Source: Pratylenchus scribneri (lineage: Eukaryota; Nematoda; Chromadorea; Rhabditida; Pratylenchidae). Taken from it: DNA of 64,000 nt. Both the position numbers and the translations under genes were made by a program. Location: assembly GCA_030063045.1 (NCBI GenBank), contig JAQSEB010000022.1, forward strand, positions 1,799,501 through 1,863,500, given 5' to 3'. This document shows positions 11,939 through 26,500 of the stretch, piece after piece (the stretch's first letter is position 1; each line of letters opens with the position of its first letter). The notes beneath the pieces were generated by a model. That model made no database searches, was not told the DNA's origin, and saw only the letters and a program-made list of their open reading frames with translations.

Positions 11939-13142
11939 CTATGGGGATGGTTGAGGCTGTCCTCCACTTCCCGCCGGATTTGATGGATTCGTTGGAGGTG
12001 AATTATTTTGGGGAGGGGATCCTCCGCCACCTGAGGGATTCGGTGAATTCACTGGCGGGTTTTGAGGAGCCACTTGTGGTGGTGGCTGGCCTCCAGGATT
12101 TGCTTGTCCATTTGTGGGGCCGTTGCCGCCACCTCCCCCACCTAACAATGATGATAATCCGTTCACGGCACCGGACGCTACCCCTCCCAAAGCATTCAAT
12201 GCTGCACTTCCCGCATTCATTGCTTGATTCCCTACGTTCTGTAAGTTGGGCATTGCTCCTCCTATATTCGGCACACTATTCGGTAAGACGGACTTTAAGG
12301 CATTCACTCCATTCTTTACTCCATTTCTAACATCTGGAAGATTGTCGTATAATTTTTGGCCAAAACCTCCACCTCCTGCTGCTGGCTGTTGTTGCTGTTG
12401 ATTTTGGTTTTGAGGATGGGAATGGGTTCCACCGCCCCCTCCGTTGGGAATAGGATGTTGTGAGTTCATTCTGTTTAATGAAATTTTGTGTTTATTTAAA
12501 AATGAATTCATTCACTGACCCTCGATGGCCATTTGATGGATGTGTGCCAGAATGCGGTTGTTTACTATGCAAATTGTCCCCAACATGGTTTCCGCCCCTT
12601 CTTTGTTGCGGTCTATCATTCGCTCGATTTCCACCTCTTCCATATCCTCCTCCTCCGTAATTTTCATCATTCACCATTCCACTTTCATCTAATTTATCAA
12701 AATCAGCTTCAGATTCATTATCATATTTTGGCCGTTTTTTTGGCTCATAATCATCATAATAATTTTCACCGTATTCCCATAGACGCCTTTTAAGGTATTT
12801 TGTCTTTTTCTTCTCCTTTTTATACTTTTTATGTTTTTTATAATATGCTGTTCCCCCTATGGTTGCTCCAACTCCAATTGCCACCAAAAGTGGAATAATT
12901 CGCTTTTTCCTTTTCAATGGCATTTCCCCAAAATTTGGTGATTCCAACAATTGATTGCTTTTTAATTCATTTGAGACTCTTTCGGCAATCGAATTCACTG
13001 GAGGAAAATTAGAATGAAAATTTGAACAATATAACCTACTTGATGGCTTTGAGGAGTTGATTAGGGCATTGGTAATTGAATTGAGAACAAAAATTAACAA
13101 AATAAAAAACAATATTCCCAAATGAATATTAAAATTGAACAT
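11939..13142 (-). CDS. Secreted or membrane protein with Gly/Pro/Asn-rich tail
   Basis: Three exons in phase (13142-13040, 12997-12520, 12470-11939), about 370 aa. The start is the ATG before a strong hydrophobic segment (LGILFFILLIFVLNSITNAL), a signal peptide or anchor; the longer open frame further upstream has no ATG. Residues about 60-80 hold a second hydrophobic stretch (IIPLLVAIGVGATIGGTAYY), followed at once by a Lys-rich cluster (KKHKKYKKEKKK), typical of a transmembrane segment with a basic cytosolic flank. Then comes an acidic Tyr/Asp region, a Gly/Arg/Asn/His region, and a long tail of Gly, Pro, Gln and Asn with GGGGG runs. No family is recognised. The tail is compositionally like disordered or structural proteins. 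Antisense frames across it are shadows. Confidence 0.65.
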
Positions 13143-14289
13143 GCTTGGAGGCAAATTTGATTGAATGAATGGATAAAGGGAGTAATCAAATAAATGATTT
13201 CTAAGGGTCCATTCAAGCGCCAAATAAATTCATTGTATCGCCGCACTTTGTGCCCCTTTTTTTGGGGCCAGAATTGGTTTGCTCCAATATACCTAATAAT
13301 ATAATAATTCCCTGCCCATCCAGCATTTCTCTTCCCTCCTCAATTGGCTGCTTTGTTCCAGGCTAGATCGCCTTTATCTTCACTGATGGCAAAAAGCCAA
13401 AAAGCTGAGGTCCAAGCTCCAAGGCCAATCCCCTTTTATATTAAAATTGATTTGCCGAAATGATATCAACAACAAATATCATATGAATTCAATTGGGGAC
13501 ATCGGAGAAAATGAACAAATTAATGAATGTGTTTTTCTGGAATTTATGGTGGAAATAATTAATTAATTTATTTAATAGAGTACTATTATATTGTCATTGT
13601 CATAAAAATGAGAAATAAGGGGTAGATTAATTTTAATAGCTGCATAAATATTGAAATAATAAAAAAATTAGAAAGATGGAATTTCGAGAATTAAATATCA
13701 AACAAATTTAACCATTTTGATGATTCAGATTTTTTACAATTTAGGAATACATAGAAGTGTGGATTTTTCTGCAAAATTTCCATTAATTTTGAATTGCCAT
13801 TTTTGGAAAGTGAATCGGCCAAAACTTTTCTTTCCTCCTTTAAAAATGATTGATGAATTTGAATGAATTTCCTTTTAAAAATTCATTGAAAATGTCACAA
13901 ATTTTTGCAATTTTTTCTCCTTCCAAATTTAGTTGTTTTTTTTAATAAAAATTAATTATTCCTATACTTCCGTTCAATTCCCTCCGGAGACACATATTCC
14001 ATCTTCCTTTTTTGTTCCCAACTAATTATTTCCCCTTTTCTCTTTGCCGTCATCATTTTTTGCATAAAAAGAAGGAAGGAATGTTGGCGGCGACATGGCC
14101 GAATGAATGCAACTTGGGGGCACATTTGGAGATGGATTTGGGACTGTCATCTACGGTGGAGTTGTCCTTTTCTGTCCATTCTTGGATATTTCCACCCCCG
14201 CATTCATTTGAATATATTTTTGAATGAGGAATGCCAAAAATATGGCCCAATCCAGCATTATTAAAAAATTAAATTGAATATTTTTTTGT

Positions 14290-14508
14290 ACATAACCTCT
14301 TTTAATTCCCAATGGGAAATATGTTTAAATCTCTTAAAAAATTGGGAAAATTTGGGGTCTAAAACTCAAATAATAGCTGATTTTGTAGAGTTTAGGGAAC
14401 TAAGAAAATTTAATAATTTTTTTTTTTAAATTTGCCCTTTATGAATACTCAAAATTGAAGTTGGGGAATTATTAGAGGGTGGAGAATAAAAAGAGGTTTT
14501 ACGGATAA
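14290..14508. mobile_element. MITE family A, copy 1
   Basis: The left arm ATAACCTCTTTTAATTCCCA and the right arm GGAGAATAAAAAGAGGTTTT, then ACGGATA, are inverted copies of each other. The centre shares words with the other copies (AGCTGATTTTGTAGAGTTTA, GGGAACTAAGAAAAT). It has no coding capacity. Confidence 0.7.
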
Positions 14509-15016
14509 ATTCCATTGAGACTAAATTGGATATCCTTTTCATTGTTTCAACCTACATTTCCATTTTCATTAGTTATTCCTTTCCACTTCCATTTCCATCC
14601 ATCCATATATTGTATTGCCCATTGGCCATAAAATATTCCAATCCAATTTGGTTTTGTTCTCCCCAAGACATCCATCCCATCCATCCAAATGTCCCAAGGA
14701 AATTTAAGCCAAATTAATTCCCAACACCACCTTCCATCCTCCCCTCCCCCTTCAATTCCTTTGGCCTTTTCCTCTGGCCCTCCCAAGGAATTACTCACAA
14801 AAAAGGCACAATTCTTTGCTGTTGGCTTGAAAATGAAGGCCAAAAAGGAAGGGGTTGGGGCCATGTTCCGACCTTTTAGGCATGCCCAAGGATGCGGTGT
14901 AAAATGGAAACCAAACCCCCATTCCCCCCTCATTCGTTTCCATTGGCCTTTTCCATTCATTCCTGCTTTTGCCATTCTCCTCATTTTGGTGTTTTGTTGG
15001 CTTTTTCGTTAGCCAA

Positions 15017-16364
15017 CCCCCCCCCCCCCCCCCCCAATACCCCCCATTATCTTTCCATGTCCAAATTCAGCCTTCCCTTCTCCTCCTTCATTATCCTGGC
15101 TGGCACAAAGGAATGAAAAATGGCACTGTTTCTGCCCTTATTATTTTTCTTTTAATTTTCAGAATTGGCCCATTAAAATGAAAAGAATATTGAAAAGGAT
15201 ATTTCCAAGGATATTGAAAATATTTTTACTTTCCCATAAAACAAGGGAAAATCCATCCATCCCATCCTTTTTAAATAAAAACTGATTAAAAGATAGAATG
15301 AAATTGTGCCCTCAATTCCCAACATTTCTCCTCCCAAAAATATTCATGTCGCAAAATATATTCCTTTTTGAATTATTCATTAATATTCCACTCACCGATG
15401 GATGGCCAATGCCAAATGTAAATATATATCTACGTTATAATTATTTCGCGGCATGCACATGCACAGATATATTCCCCTCCATTTTTGGTCGATAAATATT
15501 GCCAATAAATTCCTGAACCAAAAATATTCCATCTTTGTCATCAGAATATTTCCCAACCAAAAACTCTGCCATCATTCCATTATTTCAATTGTTCATTCCG
15601 TTCGGTCTGCTTTGGCCGGAAACGGAAACTCCTCGAGAATAATTGCCCACCGGCAGCAGCAAAGGCGCATTCCTTCATTCTGCATGCACACCGTTATCCC
15701 CCTCCCCCTCCCCCCCCCCCCCCCCCCATATCCCCCATCCCTTAATGGAAAATCAATCCTTTTATCCTTCTTCTTTTTTCCATCCATCCATTATTGTCCG
15801 CATTCCTTCCTTTTGCCCCATTTTCCTTTGACGTCCAACCTTGGCCCAAAAAGGAGAAGGCGGGAAGAAGGAAATGGCCAAGGCCACCAAAGCTATTTTG
15901 CTTTTGCTGGTTGATGTGCATTGGATATGCGACGAAGGAGGAGGAAGAAGAAGGAGATGGGGAAGCTTTTTATGCGTTGTTTGGGCCCCACAAACACATA
16001 AAATTCATTAGGCACAAAGGTGGTGCCGGCACGACAACGGCATAATGGAATTGGAGTAGGAATGGGTGGGGGAAAGGGACACGGAAATTTGTGGCCGAGT
16101 TCCGCCTCGGACATTTTGCATAAGTGGCCATTTTGTGGAGGGAGCAGAGAGGGAATAATGGGAAATGTGGAAGATGGATGAGGCCAAGAAGCGAAGAAGA
16201 ATGGCCATATAGATCCATCTTCAAATATAAAAGTACAAAGAAAGTGGTCCTTTTCCTGTGCCATAAATCAACCAAAAATGCGGATTTTTTCGGTATTTTC
16301 CACCTATAAGTCACAATAATTCTTTTTATCTATCTTTTGTATCACCCCCCCCCCCCCCCCCCCC
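15017..16364. repeat. Three long poly-C tracts
   Basis: Uninterrupted C runs lie at 15017-15035 (19), 15709-15727 (19) and 16345-16364 (20), all on the same strand within 1.35 kb. A 14-base G run lies elsewhere at 32869-32882. The complementary strand could form G-quadruplexes. Homopolymer length in an assembly is often unreliable. Confidence 0.85.
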
Positions 16365-17510
16365 AATTGGCATTTACGTATGACATCGAGAGTAATCCAA
16401 CAATCCCGTCTGCTTTTTGGCATTCAAAAATGTATTGAAAGGGGGAAGGGCTAACTGTGATGAGGCCAAAAAGAAAGATAAGAAAAAAAACATATTTGAA
16501 GAGGAGGTTTTCACGTCCGCCAATATTATTTCCACACAGTGCCACTCCCTCCTCTTCGCGCTCTCTTCCCTTCAACCCCCATTTTTTACCCTTCCATTTG
16601 GCCCAATCCGAAAATTCGGTCCCCCTCGGCAATATTCTCTTCATTTTCTCCATCCATCCTTTCATTTGAAGATGGAATCTTTTTTTTCCCCCAATTTTTT
16701 TCGTCTCCGCCTGCCAATGGGCATCATCTTCATACCCCATCCGTACGCAATCGTCTCTTTTCCTTCTTTTTCTATTATTGCGGCTGTCGGCTGTCCCAAA
16801 TTCTCTCTCTGGCCCAGCAGTGCTGCCAGCTGAACACGCAAACGCACTTTGCCTCCATCCCTTCACGCCAGCCGACAGCAGCCGAGACCCGTGGCCCTAT
16901 ATTCTTCCTCCTCCCATATTCCGTCGCCTTCCTCTCTTTTTTCCTTTCCTCTTTCCCCTCAACCCTTTTCCTTGGCCCTAAACCTCCATCGGTTTGCCCT
17001 TCTTGCTGCCTCCTCTTCAATCTTTTCCATCGCCTCCTCTTTTTGCCCCAACACCCAAAAAGCTTTTGTTTAACAAAGAATTTGTTGTGGCCTATTTGGC
17101 CCCTTCCCTTCCCTCTTTTTCGATGATAACTATTGATTGGATGATGAACAGCCCCCGAGGGCGACATAATGGCCATGGGGGAGGGCACGCCACCATCGAG
17201 AATGGAAGGGGCGCTAAAATTTTGCGGTTGTTTTTGTGCTTCCTTTTTAATATTTCATTCTGTCTCATAATAATTTTGTTGATTAATTACCTCTAATCTT
17301 TTTTGGGCACCTGAAGAATACTATATTGCTCGATTTGGAACAGAAATAAATGATCGGCGAGTAAATATGTTTTTTTATTTATCTTTACCCATCCTCCCTC
17401 TTTCGCTCATTCTTTGAACCTCGCGCATAATTGAAAACAATATATTTTTCAAAAATTAGTAGTAAAAAATTGATTCCCATGCATTTGGCATCAATCCCAA
17501 CAATAATAAT

Positions 17511-20500
17511 ATGGTCGTGAATGCAACGAATGTCCACATGAATGCGAACAACATGATGACCAACAATAGCAACAATCAAATGGCCGCAAATGCGGTATTA
17601 TTAATGGGTCTAGATCTTGATCATGAATTGAATTTTTTTGATTGAATTTGAATTTTTGGGAATTGTTCAATAGTTTTCCTTTGATTTACCCTTTATTTCC
17701 TCGATTTTCCCCTTTAAATTAGGCTGCAATTGCGCAGCAACAACAACAAATAATGAACAATGTGGCGGCCTCAACAAAGTTCAGTGACAATTATGATGTG
17801 AAAGAGGAGTTGGGAAAGTATGCGTTCATAAATATATTTTTGGAATATTTTGTAATTATTCCAGAGGCGCATTTTCCGTCGTCCGTCGATGCGTTCATAA
17901 GGCCACAAATATGGAGTTAGTAGAATTTGGGGAAGTGGGGTTTAAATTGGTTTAATCATTTGAAGATATGCCGCCAAAATTATAAATACCAGAAAATTGT
18001 CTTCGAGAGGTTGGAAAATATTTAAAAATCCCAAAAATTTAATTTCCTAGACTTTCAAAAATTGGAAAGAGAGGCCCGAATTTGTCGGAAATTGAAGCAT
18101 GCAAATATTGGTCCAATATTTTTGTGGTTTCCAATTTGTTTTTTGTCCTATTTTAGTTCGCCTTCATGACAGTATCCAGGAGGAAGGATTCCATTATCTT
18201 GTCTTTGATCTGTAAATTTCCATTTTATTTTTTCCAAAATTCATTTCCCCTAAAATAGCGTTACCGGAGGCGAATTATTTGAGGTTTGGTCAAAAAAGGC
18301 ATTCAAGCCAATTCCCCTTTTCCCAAATATAGGATATCGTGGCCCGTGAATTCTACAGTGAGGCGGATGCCAGGTTTAATGCCCAATCCCTTTTTATTTT
18401 TATGATCAATTTTGCAGTCAATGCATTCAACAAATTCTAGAATCCATTGCCTATTGCCATGAAAATAATGTGGTCCACCGAGATTTGAAACCAGAGAACC
18501 TTTTGCTCGCTAGTCGGGCTAAAGGGGCAGCCGTAAAGCTGGGTAATAATAATTTGTTAATCATTCAAAAAATACCGCATATACTCTTTTAATACCCCAT
18601 GAGGAATTATTTTTAAACCCTCCAAAAATTGGGAAAATTAGAAGTCTTCCCTTAATTTGTTGGTATTTTTGAACAAATTATAATGGATTTTATAGATCTT
18701 TAGGGAACAAAGAAAATGCAATAAACAATTTTTAATGTCCGCCTACCCGAAGCTATGGATCCTCAAAATCGAGGGTGGGGAATTAAAAGAGTATTTACGG
18801 TATGTGAAGAATCATTTATTCTACCAAAATTATTATTAAAAATTATGACAATTGAAATAATTTCATCAAATTTTTAGCCGATTTTGGACTTGCCATTGAG
18901 TTGCAAGGTGATGCCGAAGCTTGGTTTCTATCATTTTAATCAATTTATAAATATTTATCATTTCTTCAATTTGAGGTACGGTTTTGCCGGTACGCCAGGG
19001 TATTTGTCGCCTGAGGTTCTGAAAAAGGATCCATACGGAAAACCGGTGGATATTTGGGCATGCGGTATTCCATTTAAATTGAGAATTGTGATATTTGAAT
19101 TGATTTTAGGGGTTATTTTGTACATCCTTTTGGTCGGCTACCCTCCATTCTGGGACGAAGATCAGCATCGACTTTATGCCCAAATCAAGAATGGCGCCTA
19201 TGATTATCCATCACCGGAATGGTAAAAATGTCATAAAATAAAACATTTATTCTATTAGAATCCGAGCTTCTATTCACTCTCTAATAAGTGAAACACAAAA
19301 TGTTTTTAGCTAATAATTGAAATATAAAATGTTTTTAAGATTAATGAAACACAAAATGTTTTTAGCTAATAATTGAAATACAAAATGCTTTTAAGATTAA
19401 TGAAACACAAAATGTTTTTAGCTAATAAGTGAAACACAAAATGTTTTTAGCTAATAAGTGAAACACAAAATGTTTTTAGCTAATAAGTGAAACACAAAAT
19501 GTTTTTAGCTAATAAGTGAAACACAAAATGTTTTTAAGATTAATTAAACACAAAATGTTTTTAGCTAATAAGTGAAACACAAATGTTTTTAGCTAATAAT
19601 GAAACACAAAATGTTTTTAGCTAATAAGTGAAACACAAAATGTTTTTAGCTAATAAGTGAAATACAAAATGTTTTTAGCTAATAATGAAACACAAAATGT
19701 TTTTAGCTAATAATGAAACACAAAATGTTTTTAGCTAATAATGAAACACAAAATGTTTTTAGCTATGAAACACAAAATGTTTTTAGCTAATAAGTGAAAC
19801 ACAAAATGTTTTTAGCTAATAATGAAACACAAAATGTTTTTAGCTAATAATGAAACACAAAATGTTTTTAGCTAATAAGTGAAACACAAAATGTTTTTAG
19901 CTAATAATGAAACACCAAATGTTTTTAGCTAATAATGAAACACTAAATATTTTTAGCTACTAAGTGAAATATAAAATGTTTTTAGCTAATAATGAAACAC
20001 AAAATGTTTTTAAGATTAATGAAACACAAAATGTTTTTATGCCAAGTGAAACACAAATGTTTTTAAATACTAAAAATATTTTATATTTTATAAAATCTTA
20101 AAAACATATTTGAATATTAAAAAGATGTTATGATTTGTTTTAAATTTTGTTGAATTTTATTTTATTTTTCATGCATTTTCCCCCTCTGAAATTTATAAGC
20201 CCATGAGCTCCTAATAAAAGAAATATGGTAATACAATTCAAACAAATAAGAATTATTTAAATGTATTAAAATTGTTTGAAGGGATACGGTAACGCCAGAA
20301 GCCAAGGCCCTAATCGATGCGATGCTCACATTGAACCCAAAAAAGCGGATTACGGCACAAGAAGCATTGAAAGTGCCATGGATTTGTGTATGTTCAATTT
20401 AATCCAAATTCCTTCTCCAAAATCTATTCCAAAAATCATTTATTAGGATCGATCGAGAGTGGCCTCAATGATGCATAGACAGGACACGGTGGATTGCCTC

Positions 20501-23500
20501 CGAAAATTCAATGCCAGACGAAAATTGAAGGTAAAGGAAGGGTTTAATCAATGTTTGCTTAATTTATTATATTGAAAGGAAAAGTTGGGTAGGGAACTCC
20601 TATAAAATTTAAGGAAATTATGATGATTTATTTACTTAACATTTTTCCATTCAAATTTCGGGTTGTGTTTGGTGGTTTTTCACTGTCTTTGGTGCCCAAC
20701 ATTTTTATATGTTTTTTGTTGGTGATGTTTTTCTAACCTTTAATTTAAACCCAAAATTCAATTCACAAAAAAAAAACCAGTCTTTGTGTCTGTTTTGTGT
20801 TTTTCCTTCTAGGCGGTTATTTCCGCTGTCACAATGGTTAATCGAATGTCCAGTGCCTTTCGATTGACGCCCCAAGGTAGTCGATCCACACCGCCGCCGC
20901 CCCAAACAACGAATGATGGCCAAAATGATGATTGTGGCCAAACATCATCATCGAATATCGAGGATTCCTCCCATACTAATCAGCCATCCACTTCGTCCCA
21001 AAATTTATTTGCCCAAACATTTGGCAGCAATGATTTGGCGGCCACAATGGCCGTAGCCGATGGAATTGCCAATGGAATTGTTGGGAATGAGACAGAAATG
21101 GCAAAGGAGGAAAGGATGGATTGCCTTCCGAATAGAACAACAAAATCCACAGTAAAATTTCAACCTCCAATTCTACCCAAAACAACAACAACAATTCAAA
21201 TGGCACCTATCAAAATGGAAATGGATAATAATAATGAGGTGTTTTGGATGGAAATGCCAAATATTTATTAATTGTGAATGAATAATTGGGTGCTTCGCTT
21301 ATTAGTGTGTTTTGTCCAAGGGATGGGAATTTTAGCTTTTTTCATTGTTTTGGCACAATGCCGGAAATTGGAATGCCCAAAGAACAAATTGAAAATTGGA
21401 CCAAAAGGGTGGGTGGTAGGTGAAATGCTTCACAATTCACTAGCGTGATTCTGATTCCCAATGAAATTTGCTTATATATTCTTTTTTTTTTATCTTTTTT
21501 GTGGTTTGTTTTGGTTCATTTTTTGTCTTAATTTTGTGAAATTGCTTTCTTAATTAACTCAAATTTATTAATATTTTCTCCTTTTTTTATCAGCTTATCA
21601 TTTTAATATTTTTACATTTCATTTTTGGGTTTTTTTCCAATTTTTGTTTTGCTATAATTTCTCCCCTTAAGTTTACCAATTGCCCAAAATGCCAACCTAA
21701 AAAATAGCAAAATATTAAATTAAAATTACAATAAATTGGTCCAATTTTAATTGCCAATTTGCAGGGAGCCATTCTCACCACAATGATTGCCACAAGGAAT
21801 ATGTCCAGTTAATTAAATTGGCCAAATATTAATTTAAAAAATTATTAAGGTCGAAATTTACTAAACAAAAAGGATGTTCCGCCAAGTACCATCAAAGAAT
21901 CCAGCGAATCGTCGCAAACCATCGACGAACCCGATGGCCTTGGGACTAGCGGAACGGACAAAGGTGAACAATTTTGAGATTGACTGATTGTGAGAAGTGT
22001 GGATTGGATTGATTTAATTATTATTTAATTACTATTATTATATATTGGATTGCTGTGTTTATATATAGTCTAATTTTTAAATGGAATGAATGGCTAAAAA
22101 AATTAACCACCCACCCAAACCAGTTCCACTCATTTCTAATTCCAAATTTTTCTTAATTCATTCATTCACATAGCCAAAAACGGTTTAAATTCCAATTTAA
22201 ACTAATTCATTCTAATAACTTTGCCGTTCGCCTCCTTCCCTTCATCATTAACAATGTAAAACCCTCATTTTTTTTATCTAAAAACCCGATAAAAATTTGT
22301 TCAATTTAATTGGGAAATGCATTTTTTAATATATTTGGCACTTTTGTTTGTTTGTCTTTTGCTTTTGTCCTTTTCACATTTTTTATTATTGTCCTCTCTT
22401 CGAATTCATGCACAATTTTATGTTTGTTACAAAATAATCAATCCAATCCATTCTAATTTAAACTAAATTACATTTTGATGGGGAATTTTACTAAATTTAA
22501 TGACGTAACATTTCAATCTCAGCAAATTTGAGGAAATAATTTCATATTTTTAATCCAGTTTTCCGCCCATTTCCCCAAAATTTGCGCATCTCTCTTATTT
22601 TTTTTGCTTTCACACTTTTGCCATTTTCTGATATTCACCGCATTTTTTGTTTGTTTTTGCCAACTCATTCTAAATATAATTGGTCAAAAGTCGTCCGAAA
22701 CATCAATTCTATTGAATTTCGGACTTCTTTTTCGACCATCCCCCAACCACTCCATTTTTTGCTATTTTCTCTCCCGAATATTAGGAGTTGCCGCCCGAAT
22801 TCAACATGAGAACACCGTTGTGGAAAGAATCCCTCAAAATAGCATTGTTCAAGGAGGGAAGGCCGTACAACCATTGGCCCCGGTCAGCACCAGTCCTGTG
22901 CCCCAACAACAACAGGGCCTAATCTACACAGGGCCACCGGGCACGACAGCTTCAGCCGCTTCTTCGCCAGCTCCACCGCTTCCCGCACGCGCTTCCCCAA
23001 TTCTATCCGGTGAGCCAAATTCATATTCTTTACTTCTATTTCCTTCCATTATTCTTTTGGGAGAAATAAATAAATAAAATAAAAAATTATTAAAAAGAAC
23101 TGCAGTGAAAGGCACATATAAAATTGCACATTTTTCAATCATAAGAATGCCTTTTTTAACCAATAGATTGAGAATGGAGATAAATTCAAAAAAAGGATGC
23201 GATGGATGGATTCACATCAGTCCCCCATGGATTCTGGCCATCACCATCACGTTTGAGTGCCGCAGACTTTGACGAGTCATTCATCAGCAAAGAAGAACCC
23301 GTTTGATTCATTCTTTAGTACCATTAGATAGAGCTATTCGAACTCTATTGAATAATATTTAGGGATTTGTAAAAAGTTTAATATCCTCTCAATTACAATC
23401 TTCTAAATATGGAAAAATAACTTTTATCACTTATTCGACTTTAACCTAATATAAAATTTGATTAAATCGAAAAAGTTGTATTCTCTATTAAATATAGTGC

Positions 23501-26500
23501 TCGAATAGCTCTATCCAATTATACCAATTTTGCATCAAACAGTTTCTTCTTTGCTCAAAATTGCCAGTACTCATACGTGGATTTATTCTGAATCTGAACT
23601 TTTCCCTTCTTCTAAAAGAATCAAAATGAATTATTGAGGCGGGAATAAGCCACTTGTCTATCAAAAACAGGGAGGAAGGCTAACTCACTAAAAGATGATT
23701 GATCTTCTCCCTTCCCCGAATCCATCCATCCATTTTACCCTTCCATTTTCATCTTTTCGACTTTTTAACATCTCCCCTCCAGTGAAATTTGATAGTTTGC
23801 CAATGGTCGTCGGGATGAGGAGGCAACCGCCGCCACCGATCTTTTGGCTTTTCCTTTCTTTTCTTCTTTTCGTTTGCTTGTTTTAAACTTCCCAGAAAGA
23901 GTACTCAAAGGCAAATATTCAACGCAATTCTTCGCATCAGAAGCACAATTCAATGCAAAATGCACCATTCATTCACCACTTTCATTCATTTCCAACTCAT
24001 TTGCCACTTTCGCATAGTCAAATTTAGTCCAGTCAGTCAATATTCCTCCAATTGCCCCACAAATATTTGTGTCATATATAAATGAGTCTGGAAGCAAATT
24101 TTGCTTTCTTTTTGTTCCATTTTTTCCTCAACTTTTAAAATTCTTAACATTTTTCGCCAAATTTTTAGTCGGGAGTACTAAAAATAGCTTCAAAATGTTA
24201 AAATTTTCGTTCCTTCCAAAAATGGGCTTTGTTTTGTGTTTGTTAAAATGAAATGGCCGATTGCCATCTCTCTTCCCCCTTTTCCTCCATTAAAACAAGC
24301 AAATTTCCTCAAATTTCCTTTAACAGAATAGCATGTCCCTCCTCCCTCTTTGTTCCTTTTAAAATTTTTGCCAACTAAAAATGAAACAATAGCTTTTTTT
24401 TCCTTTTCAATTTAATTCCAAGGAGCTTTTTTCCTTCAAAAAGGAAAAAGTGTTTGAATACAAAAACTCATGATGAATCATATTTTTTGGTTGGCGGCTA
24501 TTTATTTTGACAAATAACACAATTTCGGCTGCCATTGGCCATTTGTGAATGTGCCCTTTGGGATAAGCCCACACTCCCCGGGGGTCCATCGTCCACCCCT
24601 CTTCCCCTAAACTGCTGCTTTTTTGCTTATTTCCAGCTTTATTCCGGCGCCGGTTGTTTTTCCATCCAATTCACTGGTAAATAAGCATAATTTCAGGCAA
24701 AAAGGGAATTCCCTCAAATTAAATTTTTAATGAATATTTTTGAATTATGCCAATTTTAGTCCTCCAACACTACAGTTTTCTCCCTTTTTTGGCTTCGCAT
24801 CGATTAAAAAATTGCTTCTTTTGCTTTCGCAACATTATTTTAAATGCGTCACACAAATTTATGCATTCAAAATTATTTTTGGCCAGAAGCCCACTCAAAG
24901 TCAAAATAGCATTTTGGACTAAATCTGGTATAATAAATATTTATTTGATAAATTATGCGCGAGCCAAAATAGAATGATACCAAATTAGTCCCCATGCATC
25001 AATCAATCCTTTACCATTTTCTCATTTCTTTTTCATTTCTAATTTTTTTAAGAAAATTGAAAAAATTTTCCAAAAAATGCTAAAAGGCTTTGTCCCTTTG
25101 ATAAATTCCGAAAATCATCATCCATATTCGCACATTAATAATAATAATGATGCAAAAGCAGTTGTTCAACATCATTCTACGGCAAATGCGCCAACCGCCG
25201 CATTGAAGTGTAAGCCAAAAATAATAAAATAGCATCCGAAACAATCCACCCATTCCCATTCCCATTTATAAATTTCATTTTTAACCATTTTTTTATTCAT
25301 TTTAATCCATTTTCAATTCAACTCCTTCTTCCCTTTAATTATTTTTTTATTTTCACATTTATTTTTATTTTTGTATGTCATGTTGTTTTTTTATAATTAT
25401 TTTATTTGTCTGTTAATTTTCACTTTTAGTTTTTTTTTTCAAATCATCAAAATATTTCAATCAAAAATGGACGGCTTAAGCAATTTGGAATGGGAACTGG
25501 CAAATTTGAATTTAACCACAAGTTAATTATAATTTGGTGTGGAATTAAAGAATTGCTGAGTGAATTTAATTTTTGATTAAAATTATCTTATTAGAAAACA
25601 AATGAAAAGGCTTATTAAAATTCACAGAATTATTATGGACAAAAAATCATAAAAATTATATTCTTGAAATTGCCTAAACAAATAAATAATTAATTATTTT
25701 TCATCTGATGAATTAGCAAAAATTGGCTCTTCTTTTCAATATCACATCAAATTAATCAAAAACGGTTTCAAAAACGAGGCTTATTTAGCCATTGAATGGG
25801 AAATTTGATTCCAAAGAATCAATTATATTTTTTTGAATAATTTTGACCAATTAGAATGAAATTTAAATTTGTTTCCAATTTACAGCTCAAAAACAGGAGA
25901 TTGTTCGGGTCACTCAACAACTTTTGGATGCCATCTCTTGCAAGGATTTTGATGCATTCTCGTCAGTTCCTTCCTAACCCATAATTCCTCTATTTTTATT
26001 TCCAGAAAACTTTGCGATCCAAATTTGACTTGTTTCGAGCCGGAAACACTGGGAAATCTTATAGGTCCATTTCCATATAATTTTAAAATTCCAATTCAAT
26101 ATTTAAATTCAACTTAAATTGGCTTCTTATTTTATAAATAATTTGCATTTTTAGAGGGCATGGATTTCCACAAATTCTACTTTGACAATGGTAAATTTAA
26201 ATTACTTCTCCCGCCGATCATTTTAATTTCCAAATTTAGGGCCACAAATCCCAGCGGGCCCAGGCAAACATCAAATCCACACAACATTGTTGAATCCAAA
26301 TGTCCATTTGATGGGTTTGTTTTTGGGAGAAATATTTTTATTTATTTTTAATAATGAATTTAGGAGATGAAGGAGCCTGCATTGCCTACATTCGACTCAC
26401 TCAATTCATTGACAGGTCAATTCATTTATTTATTCTTTATAAAAATATGGTAACGAGGGAATACGGTATCAATTGAAAAGGAAAAGAGAGAGCCATTTCC

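Larger units (their letters stand above)
13143..17510. other. Intergenic region upstream of CaMKII, no confident gene
   Basis: Many overlapping open frames occur on both strands from 14.5 to 17.3 kb, but they come from CT/GA-rich, stop-poor sequence with no domain and no consistent splicing. It contains one short inverted-repeat element (14290-14508) and three long C tracts. The CT-rich stretch 16.5-17.1 kb may be promoter or 5' UTR of the CaMKII gene, which is inference. Confidence 0.5.

Noticed and set aside
14500..17300. Many overlapping ORFs of 60-195 codons on both strands
   Set aside because: They run through CT/GA-rich, stop-poor sequence, give low-complexity Phe/Pro/Ser or Lys/Arg/Glu proteins, contradict one another across strands and contain no domain.
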